A stretch of 64,000 nt of DNA from positions 1 through 64,000 of the forward strand of contig JAFUIS010000021.1 of NCBI GenBank assembly GCA_017468365.1, read 5' to 3'. Positions 15,906-28,515 of this stretch are shown piece after piece. The notes beneath the pieces are model-generated. The model was not told where the DNA came from. It was given only the letters and a program-made list of their open reading frames with translations, and did not search any database. The position numbers and the translations under genes are program-made. This DNA comes from Oscillospiraceae bacterium. Lineage in GTDB: Bacteria; Bacillota; Clostridia; Oscillospirales; Ruminococcaceae. Position 1 is the stretch's first letter, and each line of letters begins with the position of its first letter.

Positions 15906-16985
15906 TTAAAGGTCGTCGTTTTCGTCATATTTTTCGCCGTATTTTTCAGCAGCGCGTTTTCTTGCTTCGGCAAGTTTTTTCTTGTTTGCAGCCGCCTGAG
16001 AGGGGTTTTCTTCCTGAGCATATTTTGCAGCTCTTTCTCTCTGGAGCTCTTTAAGTTTTTCTCTTGCTTCCTGGCGTTTTGCGCGTTTTGCTTCTCTTTC
16101 GGCTTCAACCTCTGCCTCGACCTTTTCGGCAAGTTTCTTCGGGTTAAGGAAGAAATGGAAAGCAACGCTCTGGATAAGCTGTGCTACTGCGGAAAGGGTC
16201 CAGTAAAAACCTGCTGCGGCGGGAACGATGAATCCGATATAAACGGACATAAGGGGCATCATGTAAAGCATGATGTTCATGGCTCCTGCACCCTGCTGGC
16301 TGGTGGGGTTGGATTTTTGCATAAAGAAGGTCATTACAAGCTGGAAAACACCGCAAAGGATCGGGATAAGAAGATACCAGTTGAAAGAACCTTCATAGGT
16401 AAGTGCAAACTGAGGAACAACGCCGAGATCAAGACCGAAAAGGGTCATATCAAAATCAAGAATTTTGGAAACGAGTTCAGCGTCAACGGCGTTAAAAATC
16501 TCGGGATCTTCCTTGACGATTTTGAGAAGGTTGATCTGGGTGTAATAGGAATTCTTTTCAAAAACGTGGCCCGCGGCTTCTGCAACGGCAACCATTTCGC
16601 CGATAACGGCATTGGAAGCGCGGAAGATGTGATAGATGGGTTTATAAACAACGTCGATAACACCGAAAAGAATGGGGAACTGGATGAGGGAGGGAAGACA
16701 GCCGCTCATGGGGTTGTAACCTTCTTCGGTATAAAGTTTCTGGATCTCTTCGTTATATCTTTCTTTGTTGTTGCCGTATTTTTTCTGGATGTTCTGAAGC
16801 TTCGGCTGGAAAATGGCCATTTTGGCCTGTTCTTTCTGCTGTTTTACAGAAAGAGGAAGAAGCGCAAGCTTTGTGATAATGGTAAAAACAGTGATCGCAA
16901 GCGCATAGTTGTTTCCGGTAAGCAAGTAACAGCCCAGCATTACAAAGCCGAGCGGCCAGCCGAAAATAGTCATTATAAACTGCAT
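15906..16985 (-). CDS. yidC: membrane protein insertase YidC/OxaA
   Basis: A 359-residue insertase with the five-helix YidC core: TITKLALLPLSVKQQ holds the charged (here Lys) groove residue, followed by the cytoplasmic helical hairpin (KLQNIQKKYGNNKERYNEE) and NPMSGCLPSLIQFPIL. The usual N-terminal lipoprotein signal is not evident. The C-terminus has a long basic coiled-coil tail (about residues 290-359) of the sort that contacts ribosomes. Start overlaps the yidD stop by one base. Confidence 0.97.
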   Translation of the reverse strand: MQFIMTIFGWPLGFVMLGCYLLTGNNYALAITVFTIITKLALLPLSVKQQKEQAKMAIFQPKLQNIQKKYGNNKERYNEEIQKLYTEEGYNPMSGCLPSLIQFPILFGVIDVVYKPIYHIFRASNAVIGEMVAVAEAAGHVFEKNSYYTQINLLKIVKEDPEIFNAVDAELVSKILDFDMTLFGLDLGVVPQFALTYEGSFNWYLLIPILCGVFQLVMTFFMQKSNPTSQQGAGAMNIMLYMMPLMSVYIGFIVPAAAGFYWTLSAVAQLIQSVAFHFFLNPKKLAEKVEAEVEAEREAKRAKRQEAREKLKELQRERAAKYAQEENPSQAAANKKKLAEARKRAAEKYGEKYDENDDL

Positions 16986-17278
16986 TATTTACCTTCCTCC
17001 TGATTGTGGGAGAGGCTGTTTTCTGTTTTGGTCTTTTTCTTTTTGGAGTAGTAAAACAGGTCCCATTCTTCCGGGACCGGGTCATATCCGCCCTCATGAA
17101 AAGGGTGGCAGCGCAAAATCCTTATAAAGCCAAGTAACCCGCCCCTCATCGCACCAAATCGGGAAATCGCCGTATATGCGTATGAAGAACAGGTGGGATA
17201 ATACCGGCAACAAGGCCTTTTATAAGGAGAAATCGCCGTCTGATAAAATCTTATGAGTAACAGAAACAGCTTTTTCAT
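16985..17278 (-). CDS. yidD: membrane protein insertion efficiency factor YidD
   Basis: A 97-residue YidD. It shows the defining cysteine motif [15 protein letters not shown] and the downstream [17 protein letters not shown]. It assists YidC-dependent insertion at the inner membrane. The ATG start overlaps the rnpA stop by 4 bases, indicating translational coupling. Confidence 0.97.
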   Translation of the reverse strand: MKKLFLLLIRFYQTAISPYKRPCCRYYPTCSSYAYTAISRFGAMRGGLLGFIRILRCHPFHEGGYDPVPEEWDLFYYSKKKKTKTENSLSHNQEEGK

Positions 17279-17622
17279 ACTTCTTTTGTGCTCTGTAAGG
17301 CGCCCAATTTCCGTAACTGGGCGGTCAGGATGGGGGTCAGAGCGGTAGACTTGGTAAATGTTGTTTTTGTGCGCGCAACAAGGATTATATCGGTTCCGGG
17401 TTTTACCATCGGAAAAACCTCCCTGAATGCGGCTCTTAAAACTCGCCGTGCGCGGTTTCTTGCCACGGCATTTCCGATTTTTTTGCTGGTGGTAAGGCCA
17501 AGGCGAACTTTGCCCAGGCGGTTAGGAAAAACGTAACAAATAACGCAGGGATCTGCGGAACTTTTTCCCCTTTTGTAAATGCGCAAAAAATCGTTGTTTC
17601 GTTTGATAGAAAGTGTCTTCAT
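17275..17622 (-). CDS. rnpA: ribonuclease P protein component
   Basis: A 115-residue protein subunit of RNase P, which processes tRNA 5' ends. It shows the N-terminal [13 protein letters not shown] and the RNR signature [13 protein letters not shown]. It is the second gene of the rpmH-rnpA-yidD-yidC operon. Confidence 0.97.
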   Translation of the reverse strand: MKTLSIKRNNDFLRIYKRGKSSADPCVICYVFPNRLGKVRLGLTTSKKIGNAVARNRARRVLRAAFREVFPMVKPGTDIILVARTKTTFTKSTALTPILTAQLRKLGALQSTKEV

Positions 17623-17644
17623 CGGTCAATAACCGCCGAAAAAA

Positions 17645-17779
17645 TTAGTAGCTGAGGTGTTTTCTGCCTCTTGCTCTTCTTGCTGCGAGAACTTTGCGGC
17701 CGGATTTGGTTGCCATTCTTGCGCGGAAGCCGTGTACTTTCTGTCTGTGGAGTTTTTTGGGCTGATAGGTTCTTTTCAT
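17645..17779 (-). CDS. rpmH: 50S ribosomal protein L34
   Basis: A 44-residue L34: begins [20 protein letters not shown] and ends [10 protein letters not shown], the full conserved length. The ATG at 17779 follows a GGAGG site (complement of CCTCC at 17790-17794). First gene of the leftward origin operon. Confidence 0.98.
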   Translation of the reverse strand: MKRTYQPKKLHRQKVHGFRARMATKSGRKVLAARRARGRKHLSY

Positions 17780-17819
17780 CTCTGATTTCCCTCCTTTCAA
17801 AATTGCCTTGCAACAGAGG

Positions 17820-17848
17820 ATTATATAGCATTTTTTTAAAAATGTCAA
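17820..17848 (-). promoter_or_regulatory. promoter of rpmH-rnpA-yidD-yidC
   Basis: On minus: TTGACA (17843-17848), a 17-base spacer and TATAAT (17820-17825), 40 bases before the rpmH start. Confidence 0.9.
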
Positions 17849-17950
17849 TATTAAATTTATAATTATATATATAAAGGCGTTTTTTCTGTAAAGTAAAACC
17901 CCGTTACACTGCCAAAAAGCCTCCCCAAAAATATCTCTTTTAAAAACCGG

Positions 17951-18028
17951 GCAGATGATATTTGCCCCGCATTAAAAATCAACCGGACAAACTCTAAAAA
18001 CCGCAGGCAGCGGTCAGGACCTCTTTGC
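17951..18028 (+). repeat. composite repeat family B (degenerate copy)
   Basis: GCAGATGATATTTGCCCCGC, about 30 bases, then GCAGGCAGCGGTCAGGACC. The same two modules in the same order and similar spacing are found downstream of gyrA (28397-28477), where both hairpins are perfect. Confidence 0.65.
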
Positions 18029-18040
18029 CAAAAAACTCAA

Positions 18041-18136
18041 TTTTCCACAATTCCTTTATAATTTATAATACATTTATAAATATATCGCCAAAAATATGTT
18101 GAAAACCTTTTCTTTTACACCGCTTTGTGCTATAAT
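18041..18136 (+). promoter_or_regulatory. dnaA upstream region: DnaA-box-like site and extended -10 promoter
   Basis: TTTTCCACA at 18041-18049 is a near-consensus DnaA box. TGCTATAAT at 18128-18136 is an extended -10 element about 70 bases before the dnaA start. No good -35 is visible at normal spacing. The DnaA site suggests autoregulation (inference). Confidence 0.6.
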
Positions 18137-18205
18137 TATCCTGCCTTAATTTATAATTTCTCACTTTCTCTTGTTTAAATAAATAAACAAAATAGGAGGA
18201 AAAAC

Positions 18206-19546
18206 ATGGATTCGTTTGAAGAAATTTTTGATTTGGTAAGCGATTACTGCAAGACCCAGATGACCGAAGTCGCCTATAACCTTTGGATAAAGGATATAGC
18301 GCCCATCAAGCTCACCAGCGAATATGTCCGCCTTGGGGTCAACACCGAATTCAAGCAGAATATCGTTTCCGAAAAATACAGCGATCTTTTGGGCAAAGGC
18401 TTCGAAAGAGTTCTCGGCTTCCCGGTCGAGATCCGAATCGAATGCATCAAACCCGAAGAAGTAAAACCCAGGGAATATTATCCCCCCATGGAGCACCCTA
18501 ACCCAATTCCCGCGGTGCTCGATTCCGGCGATTACGACTATACCTTCGATACCTTTATCGTCGGTTCGTCCAACAAGTTTGCCCACGCAGCAGCTTTGGC
18601 AGTCGCCACCCACGATATCAGAAACTATAACCCGCTCTTTATCTACGGAGATTCCGGCCTTGGTAAGACCCACCTTCTTTTCGCGATAATGAACGAGGTA
18701 AAAAGAAGAAAACCCGAAGCCCTTGTTGCTTACGTAAAAGGCGAACAGTTCACCAACGAGCTTATCGCCGCTATCAGAAGCCAGCAGACCCCTGAATTCC
18801 GCGAAAAATACCGCAAGGCGGATTTCCTTCTGGTGGACGACATCCAATTCATTGCGGGCCGTGATTCCACCCAGGAAGAGTTCTTCCACACCTTCAACGC
18901 CCTTTATGAATCCGGAAAACAGATAGTCCTTACCAGTGACCGCCCGCCAAAAGAAATCAAGACCCTTGAAGACAGACTTCGCACCCGTTTTGAAATGGGT
19001 CTTATGGCGGATATCCAGCCGGCTGATTTTGAGACCCGAATCGCCATTATCCAGCGCAAGGCCGACCTTCTCAAACTCGATATGCCCATCGAAGTTGCGG
19101 AATATATCGCCAACAACCTCAAAAGCAATATCCGCCAGCTCGAAGGCGCCGTAAAGAACATAAAAGCAAACTCCCTTATTTATGAGCACCGCCCCATTAC
19201 CATAATGGTCGCACAAAGCGCCATCCGCGATATTCTCAACGATAACCAGCCGGTGCCCGTAACTATCGGAAAAATAATAAATGAAGTAAGCCGCACCTTC
19301 AACGTTTCTGACCAGGATATCAAGAGCAACAAGCGCGCAGCAAATATCAGCCGCGCACGCCAGGTCGCAATGTACGTCATCAAGGATATCACCCAGATGA
19401 GCATGGCCGCCATTGGCGACGAATTCGGCGGAAGGGACCATTCCACCGTCGTCTATGCCATCAGCCAGATCGAAAAGGCAATGAAGACCGATTCACACCT
19501 TCGTGAGATAATCGAAGACATCACCAAAAACGTAAAAGATAATTAA
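18206..19546 (+). CDS. dnaA: chromosomal replication initiator DnaA
   Basis: A 446-residue initiator. Domain I (residues 1-80) is followed by a short linker, then the AAA+ domain with Walker A GDSGLGKTHLL (near residue 150), Walker B LLVDDIQF and RTRFEMG. Domain IV carries the DnaA-box-reading signature GGRDHSTVVYAI. The ATG at 18206 follows AGGAGG. It marks the switch from minus- to plus-strand coding. Confidence 0.99.
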   Translation: MDSFEEIFDLVSDYCKTQMTEVAYNLWIKDIAPIKLTSEYVRLGVNTEFKQNIVSEKYSDLLGKGFERVLGFPVEIRIECIKPEEVKPREYYPPMEHPNPIPAVLDSGDYDYTFDTFIVGSSNKFAHAAALAVATHDIRNYNPLFIYGDSGLGKTHLLFAIMNEVKRRKPEALVAYVKGEQFTNELIAAIRSQQTPEFREKYRKADFLLVDDIQFIAGRDSTQEEFFHTFNALYESGKQIVLTSDRPPKEIKTLEDRLRTRFEMGLMADIQPADFETRIAIIQRKADLLKLDMPIEVAEYIANNLKSNIRQLEGAVKNIKANSLIYEHRPITIMVAQSAIRDILNDNQPVPVTIGKIINEVSRTFNVSDQDIKSNKRAANISRARQVAMYVIKDITQMSMAAIGDEFGGRDHSTVVYAISQIEKAMKTDSHLREIIEDITKNVKDN

Positions 19547-19800
19547 ACCATTCCACATGTTGAAAAATGTTGAAACAAGGTTAATTAAACAGAGTTTGAA
19601 CAATATAACATATTTTATTCCACAACGCTTTTTTTGACCTTTTTGCTTTCAACTTTTCAAAAAATTTTCAATAACCGGAATATGGAAAACCAAAGGGCAT
19701 TTTTTCCTTTAAAAAAGCCTGTCCGCAAAATTTTCCACAAATTCCACAACCCCTACTGTTATTACTGAATAATAATATTCTTTCTTTCTTTTTGGAGGAG
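19547..19800. other. replication origin oriC (dnaA-dnaN intergenic)
   Basis: A 260-base AT-rich gap between dnaA and dnaN. It holds TTTTCCACA (19731-19739) followed two bases later by TTCCACA (19742-19748), TTATTCCACA (19615-19624), and TTCCACA joined to repeated TGTTGAAA motifs (19551-19576). Poly-T/poly-A tracts at 19628-19670 could serve as unwinding element. Gene polarity diverges from this region. Exact box use and unwinding site are inferred. Confidence 0.8.
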
Positions 19801-19806
19801 ATCTTT

Positions 19807-20910
19807 ATGAAATTTTCTTGCAGCCGCCAGGAGCTTTCCGAAGCGCTCAACAACGTCACCCGTGCCGTTGCCGCAAAAACCACTCATCCTGCCCTTGAAG
19901 GCGTTCTCATTATTGCCGAGGACGAAAATCTGACCCTCAGCTGCTACAACATGGAGCTGGGCATCACCACCTATATGCCCGCACGCATCAGCGAAAACGG
20001 TTCCATCGTCCTTAATGCAAAGCTTTTCAGCGATATGGTCCGCCGCCTTGCTTCCGAAAGGATAGAGATAGAGTGCGATGAAAAATTCATCACAAAAATC
20101 CGCGGCGGTGCGGCTGAATATAACATCATCGGAATCGAAGCCGAAGAATTTCCGGCTCTTCCCACCGTTGACGAAAAGATCAATTTCACTATCCGCCAGG
20201 ATACTCTTAAAAGCATGATCGAACAGACCATTTTTGCTGTTGCTGTCAACGATTTCAAACCCGTTCACACCGGTTCCAAATTCATTATAAAAGACCATGT
20301 TCTTTCCGTAGTTTCTGTTGACGGTTTCCGCCTTGCAATAAGACAGGAACAGGTTTCCTACGGCGATGAACTTGACTTTATCGTTCCGGGAAAATCCCTT
20401 TCCGAAGTTGCAAAGCTTCTTGAAGGCGACGAAGAAATTCTTATCGCCCTTTCCCAGAAACATATCATCTTCCGCATCGGAAGATACGACGTTGTTTCCA
20501 GACTTCTTGAAGGCGATTTCATAGATTTCCGTTCTTCCATTCCCGCAACTTCCAATACCGTCGTTGAAGTAAAAGTCCGCGACTTCCTCAACTCCATTGA
20601 CAGAACCAGCCTTCTTATCAACGACCGCCTTAAAAGCCCTATCCGTCTTTCCATCGGCGACGGCGAGATAAAAATCTCCTGCTCCACCGCAATAGGCAAA
20701 ATCAGCGACGTTGTGGAATGTGACATCACCGGAAACCACGTTGATATGGGCTTCAATAACCGCTATCTTTCCGAAGCTCTTCGCGCCACCGGCTGCGATA
20801 AAGTAAAAATGGTCATCAACAGCCCTCTTGCTCCTGTAAAAATCGTTCCTATGGAGGGCGAAAGCTTCCTCTTCCTCGTTCTTCCCGTAAGAATGAAAGC
20901 GGATATCTGA
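19807..20910 (+). CDS. dnaN: DNA polymerase III sliding clamp (beta subunit)
   Basis: A 367-residue beta clamp with the three repeated clamp domains. It begins MKFSCSRQELSEALNNVTRA and ends with LPVRMK, the C-terminal region forming the protein-binding pocket. The ATG at 19807 has GGAGGAG upstream; an in-frame reading from 19792 includes the SD itself and is rejected. Confidence 0.98.
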   Translation: MKFSCSRQELSEALNNVTRAVAAKTTHPALEGVLIIAEDENLTLSCYNMELGITTYMPARISENGSIVLNAKLFSDMVRRLASERIEIECDEKFITKIRGGAAEYNIIGIEAEEFPALPTVDEKINFTIRQDTLKSMIEQTIFAVAVNDFKPVHTGSKFIIKDHVLSVVSVDGFRLAIRQEQVSYGDELDFIVPGKSLSEVAKLLEGDEEILIALSQKHIIFRIGRYDVVSRLLEGDFIDFRSSIPATSNTVVEVKVRDFLNSIDRTSLLINDRLKSPIRLSIGDGEIKISCSTAIGKISDVVECDITGNHVDMGFNNRYLSEALRATGCDKVKMVINSPLAPVKIVPMEGESFLFLVLPVRMKADI

Positions 20911-20934
20911 TTTTAAAAAACTTACGTAATATTA

Positions 20935-20960
20935 ACCGTCGGGGACGACGGTCCCTACAG
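20935..20960 (+). repeat. hairpin repeat family A
   Basis: ACCGTCG-GGGA-CGACGGT followed by CCCTACAG, between dnaN and the S4 gene. A single half-element of the type doubled at 22381-22434. Confidence 0.75.
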
Positions 20961-20980
20961 CAAAATTATGAGGTAATAGA

Positions 20981-21259
20981 ATGGCCAAAATTCAGCTTAA
21001 ACTTGTCAGAAGACCAAGCCCTTCCGCTCCGACGGAAGTTGCAATTCGCGATGAATTTATAAAACTGGATTCCTTCCTTAAATTTTCCGGCGCGGTAATG
21101 ACCGGCGGCGAAGCAAAGGAACTTATCCAGGGCGGAAAAGTTAAAGTAAACGGCGAAGTCTGTACCATGCGCGGAAAGAAAATGCGTCCCGGCGACGTTG
21201 CCGAACTTTCCGGAAAAAGCTATATGGTCACTTCCCAAGAAGAAGATTTTGACGAATGA
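20981..21259 (+). CDS. yaaA: S4-domain RNA-binding protein (YaaA-like)
   Basis: A 92-residue protein consisting of one S4 RNA-binding domain: [22 protein letters not shown] and [21 protein letters not shown]. It occupies the conserved slot between dnaN and recF and overlaps recF by 4 bases. Its role is probably ribosome-related, but unproven. Confidence 0.93.
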   Translation: MAKIQLKLVRRPSPSAPTEVAIRDEFIKLDSFLKFSGAVMTGGEAKELIQGGKVKVNGEVCTMRGKKMRPGDVAELSGKSYMVTSQEEDFDE

Positions 21260-22371
21260 TTTTCAGAAAACTCGAGCTTTCGGATTTTCGTAACATCGAA
21301 GATCTGGAAATGATACCCGGCGAAAAGGTAAACATAATCTGCGGCGAAAACGCCCAGGGAAAAACAAACCTTATGGAAGCCCTTTGGCTTTTTACCGGCG
21401 CAAAATCTTTTCGCCAGACAAAAGATTCGGAATTTATCCGCTTCGGAACAGAAAAAGCAAGGCTTAAAGCCGATTTTTATTCCGAAAACCGCGAACAGAA
21501 CGCCGAAATAACCTTTTCCCCTTCAAAAAGCATAAAGAAAAACGGAATCGATATCAAAACTTCGGCAGAATATGCCGGAACCTGCGGCGGAGTTGTTTTT
21601 TCTCCTTCCCATATGAATCTTTTCCGTGACGGCCCAAAGGAAAGACGCCGCCTTGCGGATACTTCCCTCTGCCAGCTTTATCCAAAATATATCTCGGTGC
21701 TCAGCGATTATAACAAAGTTCTTCTTCAAAGAAACACCGTGCTCAAAGACGCAAGATATCACAGCGGTCTTATCGATATGCTGGACGTTTATGACGAACA
21801 GCTTGCCCGCCTTGGCGGAAACATCATAAGAACAAGGGTCGCTTATTGCGAAAGCCTTAACAAAAAAGCCGCCGAGATATATAAAGGAATGTCCGCCGGA
21901 CGTGAAGAATTCTTTGCGGAATATAAAACCACCGTCCTTTCCGAAGATGAGCACGCCGAAAGTTCTTTGAGCACCGCAGATTGGGCGCAAAAACTTTACA
22001 ATGCGCTCCAAACTTCCCGCAATTTTGATTTTGAGCACGGTTCCACCTCCATGGGACCCCACCGGGACGATATCGAAGTCACCCTTGACGGAATGCCCGT
22101 CCGTTCATTCGGTTCCCAGGGTCAGCAGCGAAGCTGCATCCTTTCGCTCAAACTGGGCGAAGCAAAACTTCTGGGCGAAGCCATGGGCGAACCCCCTCTC
22201 ATTCTTCTTGACGACGTTATGAGCGAACTTGATTCGGTCCGCCGTGACTATATTCTCAATTCCATAGGTGAAAGCCAGATTTTTCTCACCTGCTGCGATA
22301 AAGAACTTTTTTCCGGCCTTTCAGAAGGAAAAGTCTTTATCATGGAAAAAGGAAAAATAAAGGAAACCTGA
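21256..22371 (+). CDS. recF: DNA repair/gap-filling protein RecF
   Basis: A 371-residue SMC-like ATPase. Walker A is [15 protein letters not shown] (about residues 31-45), the ABC-type signature lies in [16 protein letters not shown], and Walker B is [13 protein letters not shown]. It helps load RecA at gaps with RecO/RecR. The start overlaps the S4 gene (ATGA), so the two are coupled. Confidence 0.97.
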   Translation: MIFRKLELSDFRNIEDLEMIPGEKVNIICGENAQGKTNLMEALWLFTGAKSFRQTKDSEFIRFGTEKARLKADFYSENREQNAEITFSPSKSIKKNGIDIKTSAEYAGTCGGVVFSPSHMNLFRDGPKERRRLADTSLCQLYPKYISVLSDYNKVLLQRNTVLKDARYHSGLIDMLDVYDEQLARLGGNIIRTRVAYCESLNKKAAEIYKGMSAGREEFFAEYKTTVLSEDEHAESSLSTADWAQKLYNALQTSRNFDFEHGSTSMGPHRDDIEVTLDGMPVRSFGSQGQQRSCILSLKLGEAKLLGEAMGEPPLILLDDVMSELDSVRRDYILNSIGESQIFLTCCDKELFSGLSEGKVFIMEKGKIKET

Positions 22372-22380
22372 TTTTTACCG

Positions 22381-22434
22381 TAGGGACCGTCGTCCTCGAC
22401 GGTCCGCGGAACGCTGAGGACAGCGTTCCCTACA
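22381..22434 (+). repeat. hairpin repeat family A, double element
   Basis: Starts TAGGGACC and ends GTTCCCTACAG. The first hairpin is ACCGTCG/CGACGGT, the second AACGCTG/CAGCGTT; the stems differ in sequence but both pair perfectly. It lies between recF and remB. Confidence 0.8.
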
Positions 22435-22471
22435 GAAAAAGAAGGGAGCCTATAAAAAAGGAGGAACTTTA

Positions 22472-24722
<2,251 letters not shown>

Positions 24723-24742
24723 AAAACAGGAGGAAAATTAAA

Positions 24743-25612
24743 ATGGGATTTAACATCTTTAGAAGAAAACCGAAACCGAAGCCCGAAATCAAACGCCTTG
24801 AAGTTTCAAATTACGGCGAACCCAGATATGTTTTTACCCATATCCCCACCCTTGAAGTTTACCGCGAATATAACGACACCGTTTCCGCACCCGCAATCGC
24901 AAGAGATAAACAGCTCAAACGCGTTTTCGGCCTTATCATGGGCGGAATCTGCGTTGCTTTCACCGTCGGCGCAGTGCTCAACTTCGACCTTCCGGAATTC
25001 CTTGAAAAAGGAAGAAGCTTTTACGAATGGGTAAGCTATACCTCTTTCATGTTCTGGTTCATCGTTGCCGTAATGTCCGGCTATCTTTGCTATCACCTTC
25101 TCACCTATTACCACTTCTTCCCCAAACGCCTTGAAAAGGCAACCGCTGATTATTATAAATCCAGCGCATATCTCACCAACGAGATAGTTCTTGCCTGCTA
25201 TGAAGACGGCGTTCTTGAAAAAGCCGCACCCCGCGATGAATTCTTTGAATGGGGAATGTTCAACCGCTGCTGGGAAAGCGAAAACGTCGTTTACCTTGAA
25301 TTCACCCTTGCAAACCAGCTTTTCGTTGCAAAAGAAGTAATGATCGAAGCCGGCGCAAACATTGAAGAATTCATGGCCTGGGCAAACGAAAAAATCGAAG
25401 AGGGCAAAATCATCATGGCAGAGCGCGAAGCCGCCGAAGAAGCTGCCGAAGAAGCCGCCGAAGAGGAATATGAAGAAATTCAGAGCCAGATCGAAGAGCT
25501 TGAAGAACAGCTTGACGAAACCGACGACGAAGTTCTTGAAGACGAACTCGAAGATAAAATCGAAGCCCTTGAAGAAAAAGCCGACGAGCTTGAAGATAAA
25601 ATCGACGACTGA
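24743..25612 (+). CDS. hypothetical membrane protein with acidic coiled coil
   Basis: A 289-residue protein of unknown function between gyrB and gyrA. Two membrane segments lie at about residues 62-80 and 97-119. A cytoplasmic domain follows (about 130-225) whose layout recalls YcxB-like domains, then a highly acidic Glu-rich coiled coil (about 232-289, with EELEEQLDETDDEVLEDELE). The ATG at 24743 follows CAGGAGG. It starts 20 bases after gyrB and is probably co-transcribed. Confidence 0.8.
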   Translation: MGFNIFRRKPKPKPEIKRLEVSNYGEPRYVFTHIPTLEVYREYNDTVSAPAIARDKQLKRVFGLIMGGICVAFTVGAVLNFDLPEFLEKGRSFYEWVSYTSFMFWFIVAVMSGYLCYHLLTYYHFFPKRLEKATADYYKSSAYLTNEIVLACYEDGVLEKAAPRDEFFEWGMFNRCWESENVVYLEFTLANQLFVAKEVMIEAGANIEEFMAWANEKIEEGKIIMAEREAAEEAAEEAAEEEYEEIQSQIEELEEQLDETDDEVLEDELEDKIEALEEKADELEDKIDD

Positions 25613-25633
25613 AAAAGCCTTCCTTGTTAAAAA

Positions 25634-25683
25634 ACCTTCCCAGAGGGGAAGGTGGCAAAACCGAAGGTTTTGACGAAAGAGGG
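25634..25683 (+). repeat. hairpin repeat family C, variant
   Basis: CCTTCCCAGAGGGGAAGG followed by CAAAACC-GAA-GGTTTTG and GAAAGAGGG. The arrangement matches copies 1-4, but both stems have different, still complementary, sequence. Confidence 0.7.
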
Positions 25684-25713
25684 ATAACCCAATTACCAGG
25701 AGGGTAATAAAAA

Positions 25714-25761
25714 TCCCTCCTCCACCGTCTTCGACGGTCCCCCTCCTCCTCTGAGGAGGTA
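25714..25761 (-). repeat. hairpin repeat family C, copy upstream of gyrA
   Basis: CCCTCCTCC, CCGTC-TTC-GACGG, then CCTCCTCCTCTGAGGAGG. It ends 25 bases before the gyrA start. The variable stem again differs but pairs. Confidence 0.8.
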
Positions 25762-25786
25762 ATTAAAAAGAACGGAGGAAACCGTT

Positions 25787-28339
25787 TTGGAAGAAAACGA
25801 AAAGAAAATTCCCGAAGCCGCTATCGAACTTGAAGACGATATGCCCAAGGCAAAACTTATAAACGTGGATATCGAAAAAGAGATGAAAAAATCCTTTCTG
25901 GATTATTCCATGTCCGTAATCGTTTCCCGTGCTCTTCCGGATGTACGCGACGGTTTGAAACCGGTACACAGAAGAATCCTCTATACCATGTATGAAAACG
26001 GTCTTGAACCGTCAAAACCCTATAAAAAATGCGCCGCCACAGTCGGCGACGTTCTCGGTAAATATCATCCCCACGGCGACGCTTCCGTTTATGACGCAAT
26101 GGTCCGTCTTGCCCAGGATTTTTCCATGAGAGCGCCCCTTGTTGACGGCCACGGAAACTTCGGTTCCATCGACGGCGACCCGCCTGCAGCTTACCGTTAT
26201 ACCGAATCCCGAATGAGCAAAATGGCAATAAGAATGCTCACAGATATTGATAAGGAAACCGTAGATTTCACCGGAAACTATGACGACAGCCGCAAAGAGC
26301 CGGTCGTTCTTCCTTCCAAATATCCGAACCTTCTTGTCAACGGTTCCGTCGGTATCGCCGTTGGTATGGCAACCAATATTCCGCCCCACAACCTTCGCGA
26401 AACCGTAGAAGCCACCTGCTGCCTTATCGATAATCCGGATGCCACCCTTGACGACCTTATGGAACATATCAAGGGACCCGATTTTCCCACCGGCGGCGTG
26501 ATTATGGGAAGAGCGGGAATCCGCGCAGCTTATGCCACCGGCAGAGCAAAGCTCATTCTCCGTTCCCGTGCCGAGATCCAGGAATGGAAAAACGACCGCT
26601 ACCGCATTGTAGTAACCGAAATCCCCTATATGGTCAACAAGGCAAGACTTATCGAAAGCATTGCCGACCTTGTTAAAGAAAAACGCGTAGAGGGAATTTC
26701 CGACCTTCGCGATGAATCCGACCGCGAAGGACTTCGCATCGTCATCGAGCTCAAGCGCGACGCCAATGCCCAGGTCGTTCTCAACCAGCTTTATACCTAT
26801 ACCCAGCTTCAGGATACCTGCGGCGTTATCATGCTCGCTCTTGTTAACGGCGTTCCGAAGGTCCTTCCTCTTAAAGAAGTCATTCAGCATTATATCGACT
26901 TCCAGCGCGAAGTCATCACCCGCCGCACCAGATTCGAGCTCAAAAAACTCCGCGAGCGCGAACATATCCTCGAAGGTCTCAAAATTGCCCAGGATAACAT
27001 CGAAGAAGTCATCCGCATCATCAGAAGCGGTAAGGACGACGCCGAAAACCGTCCCAGACTTATGGAGCGCTTCGGTCTTTCCGAAATCCAGGCAAACGCA
27101 ATTCTCCAGATGCGCCTGGGCCGTCTTTCTTCCCTCAACCGCGAGGCAATGGAAAACGAACTTGCCGAGATCCGCGCAAAAATTGCAGAACTCGAAAACA
27201 TTCTCGGCGATATCCACCTTGTTGATGAGATCATCAAAACCGAAATGCGCGAAATTGCCGATAAAAACGGCGACGACCGCCGCACCGGAATCGAAACCAT
27301 CAGCGGCGAAATGGATATGGAAGACCTTATTCCCGTGGAAGACAGAGTTATCACCCTTACCCACTTCGGTTATATCAAAAGCCAGCCCGTGGATGCTTAT
27401 AAGGCACAGCGCCGCGGCGGACGCGGTATTTCCGGCATGACCAGACGTGACGAGGACTACGTCGAAAGCCTCTTCACCGTCTCCACCCATGACTATATCC
27501 TCTTCTTCACCGATAAGGGCAAAGTCTTCCGCATCAAAGGCTACGAAATTCCCGAAAGTCAGCGTGCCGCAAGGGGTACCAATATCGTCAACGTTCTTCC
27601 GCTTGAACAGGACGAAAAAGTTACCACCCTCATCAAGCTTTCCGGAATCATCGATGAAGAGAGCACCTATCTCACCATGGTCACCAAGGCCGGCGTCATC
27701 AAGCGTACCCGCCTTTCCCAGTACCGCAACGTACGCAAAAGCGGTCTTAACGCCATCAGCCTTGACGAGGGCGACGAACTTAAATGGGTTCGTCTTACCG
27801 GCGGCGAAGACGAACTTGTGGTTGCCACCAAAAAAGGCATGGCCATCCACTTTAAAGAGACCGACGCCCGTGAACTGGGAAGAACCGCACGCGGCGTAAG
27901 AGCTATCGAACTTGCCGAAGGCGACGAAGTTGTCGGCATGGAAATCGTTGAGGAAGGCAAAAAACTTCTTACCATCAGCGCCGGCGGCAAAGGTCGCCGC
28001 ACCGAATTTGCGGATTACCGAATCCAGCAGCGCGGCGGTAAAGGTCTTCAGAACTATAAGACCGACGAAGTTGCCGGAATCAAGGCTGTTTGCGACGATG
28101 ACGATATCATCGCAATCAGTTCCGACGGCATCATAATCCGCCTTTCCGTAAACGAAGTCAACGTCCAGCAGCGCGGAGCTTCCGGCGTAAAGGTAATGCG
28201 CCTTGCCGCTGAAGATTCCAGAGTCGTTTCCTTCACCGTTGCACCCAAGGGCGAAGACGATGAAGAAGCCGAAGGCGAAGAAACTTCCGAAACCGCAGAA
28301 TCCGAAACCGAAGTTTCCGAAGCCCCCGCCGAGGAATAA
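25787..28339 (+). CDS. gyrA: DNA gyrase subunit A
   Basis: An 850-residue GyrA. The breakage-reunion domain has the catalytic Tyr in [10 protein letters not shown], and the C-terminal half forms the DNA-wrapping beta-pinwheel with the GyrA box QRRGGRG (near residue 545). The tail is acidic (about the last 30 residues). The TTG at 25787 is supported by CGGAGG 8 bases upstream. The quinolone-resistance region reads [12 protein letters not shown]: Ala at the position of E. coli Ser83. Confidence 0.99.
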   Translation: MEENEKKIPEAAIELEDDMPKAKLINVDIEKEMKKSFLDYSMSVIVSRALPDVRDGLKPVHRRILYTMYENGLEPSKPYKKCAATVGDVLGKYHPHGDASVYDAMVRLAQDFSMRAPLVDGHGNFGSIDGDPPAAYRYTESRMSKMAIRMLTDIDKETVDFTGNYDDSRKEPVVLPSKYPNLLVNGSVGIAVGMATNIPPHNLRETVEATCCLIDNPDATLDDLMEHIKGPDFPTGGVIMGRAGIRAAYATGRAKLILRSRAEIQEWKNDRYRIVVTEIPYMVNKARLIESIADLVKEKRVEGISDLRDESDREGLRIVIELKRDANAQVVLNQLYTYTQLQDTCGVIMLALVNGVPKVLPLKEVIQHYIDFQREVITRRTRFELKKLREREHILEGLKIAQDNIEEVIRIIRSGKDDAENRPRLMERFGLSEIQANAILQMRLGRLSSLNREAMENELAEIRAKIAELENILGDIHLVDEIIKTEMREIADKNGDDRRTGIETISGEMDMEDLIPVEDRVITLTHFGYIKSQPVDAYKAQRRGGRGISGMTRRDEDYVESLFTVSTHDYILFFTDKGKVFRIKGYEIPESQRAARGTNIVNVLPLEQDEKVTTLIKLSGIIDEESTYLTMVTKAGVIKRTRLSQYRNVRKSGLNAISLDEGDELKWVRLTGGEDELVVATKKGMAIHFKETDARELGRTARGVRAIELAEGDEVVGMEIVEEGKKLLTISAGGKGRRTEFADYRIQQRGGKGLQNYKTDEVAGIKAVCDDDDIIAISSDGIIIRLSVNEVNVQQRGASGVKVMRLAAEDSRVVSFTVAPKGEDDEEAEGEETSETAESETEVSEAPAEE

Positions 28340-28351
28340 TTGAACCAAAAC

Positions 28352-28386
28352 AAAAAAAGGCACCCAAAAGGGTGCCTTTTCTTTTT
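28352..28386 (+). terminator. terminator of gyrA
   Basis: AAAGGCACCC-AAAA-GGGTGCCTTT stem and T tract, 12 bases past the gyrA stop. Confidence 0.92.
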
Positions 28387-28396
28387 CCGCCGAAAC

Positions 28397-28477
28397 CCTG
28401 CGGATGATATCCGCCCCTACGATCAAAAAGACAAAACCGCTTCCCCAAACCGCAGGCAGCGGTCTTGACCGCTTTGC
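28397..28477 (+). repeat. composite repeat family B (intact copy)
   Basis: CTGCGGATGATATCCGCCCC then, after about 35 bases, GCAGGCAGCGGTCTTGACCGC. Both modules are inverted repeats (GCGGAT/ATCCGC and GCGGTC/GACCGC). A worn copy with the same order lies upstream of dnaA at 17951-18028. Confidence 0.75.
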
Positions 28478-28515
28478 TAAAAAAATAAGCCTGCGGGCAA
28501 GCCTTTGCTCCCCAC

